In this document: positions 6,260-6,275 of the stretch, piece after piece | How positions within the stretch are numbered: position 1 is the stretch's first letter | How the letters are laid out: every line of letters starts with the position of its first letter | Source: Pseudomonadota bacterium | GTDB taxonomy: Bacteria > Pseudomonadota > Gammaproteobacteria > Burkholderiales > Burkholderiaceae_D | Direction of reading: 5' to 3' | NCBI GenBank assembly: GCA_018241865.1 | Contig: JAFECY010000014.1 | Location: forward strand, 1-6,275 | DNA length: 6,275 nucleotides | Made by a program: the position numbers and the translations under genes | The notes under the pieces: generated by a model | What the model was told of the DNA's origin: nothing | The model's input: the letters and a program-made list of their open reading frames with translations, nothing else | Database searches by the model: none

Positions 6260-6275
6260 TGTTACAGGGGATGAC

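Overview
The window looks like a chromosomal segment of a betaproteobacterium, most likely Oxalobacteraceae/Burkholderiales. The basis is a GC-rich body (roughly 60% by eye), the protein style of PBP1A, YidB and DUF3095, and the compact gene layout. This placement is an inference from sequence character; no database was searched. There is no RNA gene, CRISPR array, insertion sequence or attachment site that I can support, and no gap between genes exceeds about 80 bases.

Layout: (1) Bases 1-732, plus strand: the 3' end of a larger gene, open from the first base. It encodes a PD-(D/E)XK nuclease-like C-terminal domain and is clearly poorer in GC (about 45-50% in sampled lines) than everything after it. 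(2) Bases 785-4973, minus strand: three genes in the order PBP1A (mrcA-like), yidB-like, DUF3095. The DUF3095 protein carries features resembling class III nucleotidyl cyclases. A strong intrinsic terminator follows yidB, only about 34 bases before DUF3095. (3) Bases 5036-6193, plus strand: a class I SAM-dependent methyltransferase with a GTG start, transcribed divergently from PBP1A across a 62-base gap. (4) Bases 6194-6275: a short non-coding tail with a small inverted repeat overlapping a possible promoter.

How the genes relate: PBP1A is a bifunctional peptidoglycan synthase anchored in the inner membrane. YidB and DUF3095 have no established role that links them to it, and the terminator argues that DUF3095 is at least partly a separate transcription unit. 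The partial first gene is convergent with DUF3095 and differs in composition, so it is probably the edge of an acquired, possibly defence-related, segment. The rest reads as ordinary chromosomal backbone. The points most worth a second look are the truncated nuclease-like gene and the cyclase-like DUF3095 protein. I do not see a complete new system inside the window.
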